Origin: Beaufortia kweichowensis
Taxonomy: Eukaryota; Chordata; Actinopteri; Cypriniformes; Gastromyzontidae
Direction: 5' to 3'
NCBI GenBank assembly: GCA_019155185.1
Contig: CM032797.1
Coordinates: 4,574,881 to 4,638,880 of the forward strand
DNA length: 64,000 nt
Part shown: in pieces, positions 63,846 to 64,000 of the stretch
Position numbering within the stretch: the stretch's first letter is position 1
How the letters are laid out: the number at the start of each line of letters is the position of its first letter
Position numbers and translations under genes: made by a program
Notes under the pieces: generated by a model
Told to the model about the DNA's origin: nothing
Databases searched by the model: none
Seen by the model: the letters and a program-made list of their open reading frames with translations, nothing else

Positions 63846-64000
63846 AATCTGTGATCATGGCGGGCCGGTCACAGGATGTGATCTGATTTACAATAGGATC
63901 ATTAACCTTGGGAAACAGTCTGGACTGCACCACAAACACTGTTCAGACACACTTCACCATGAGATCTCTGCAGAGCTGGATGCTGTAACCACGGGCAACA

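Overview
The window looks like nuclear DNA of a teleost fish, most likely a cyprinid or close relative. The evidence is small exons in long AT-rich introns with GT-AG boundaries, fish-type TRIM genes, many short inverted-repeat transposons (several with 8-bp target duplications), SINE/LINE tails of the fish type and long GA/CT microsatellites. All gene models below were built by hand from splice sites and reading-frame phase; no alignment was run.

Layout. (1) 1-9685, + strand: two tandem TRIM ubiquitin-ligase-type genes. The first is cut by the left window edge and ends without a SPRY domain. The second is complete (RING, B-box, coiled coil, PRY-SPRY, about 577 aa). (2) 10313-19029, - strand: eef1d, the guanine-exchange delta subunit of elongation factor 1. 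It has a 269-aa short form, plus a large upstream exon (16671-17170) that splices in frame to give a long form like the mammalian eEF1B-delta-L. A tRNA-Leu(UAA) lies just upstream (19582-19663, - strand). (3) 20390-30936, + strand: a 13-exon class B1 GPCR, best read as the GHRH receptor (432 aa). (4) 35632-51933, - strand: adcyap1r1, the PACAP receptor PAC1, with 13 constitutive coding exons plus a hop cassette that keeps the tandem splice acceptor. (5) About 52.2-64 kb: no gene found; satellites, transposon remnants and a few GC-balanced blocks that could be regulatory.

The two receptors face each other tail to tail with 4.7 kb between stop codons, and ten successive coding exons have identical lengths in both. 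This fits an old local duplication of secretin-family receptors; in human, GHRHR and ADCYAP1R1 are also neighbours. Both receptors would couple hypothalamic peptides to cAMP signalling. The TRIM and eef1d genes are functionally unrelated neighbours.

No clearly new system was found. The points most worth checking are the eef1d long exon, the hop tandem acceptor, microsatellites touching two splice donors, the SPRY-less TRIM, 96-bp direct repeats around a 400-bp insert, and a 26-bp ATTGG minisatellite between the receptors.
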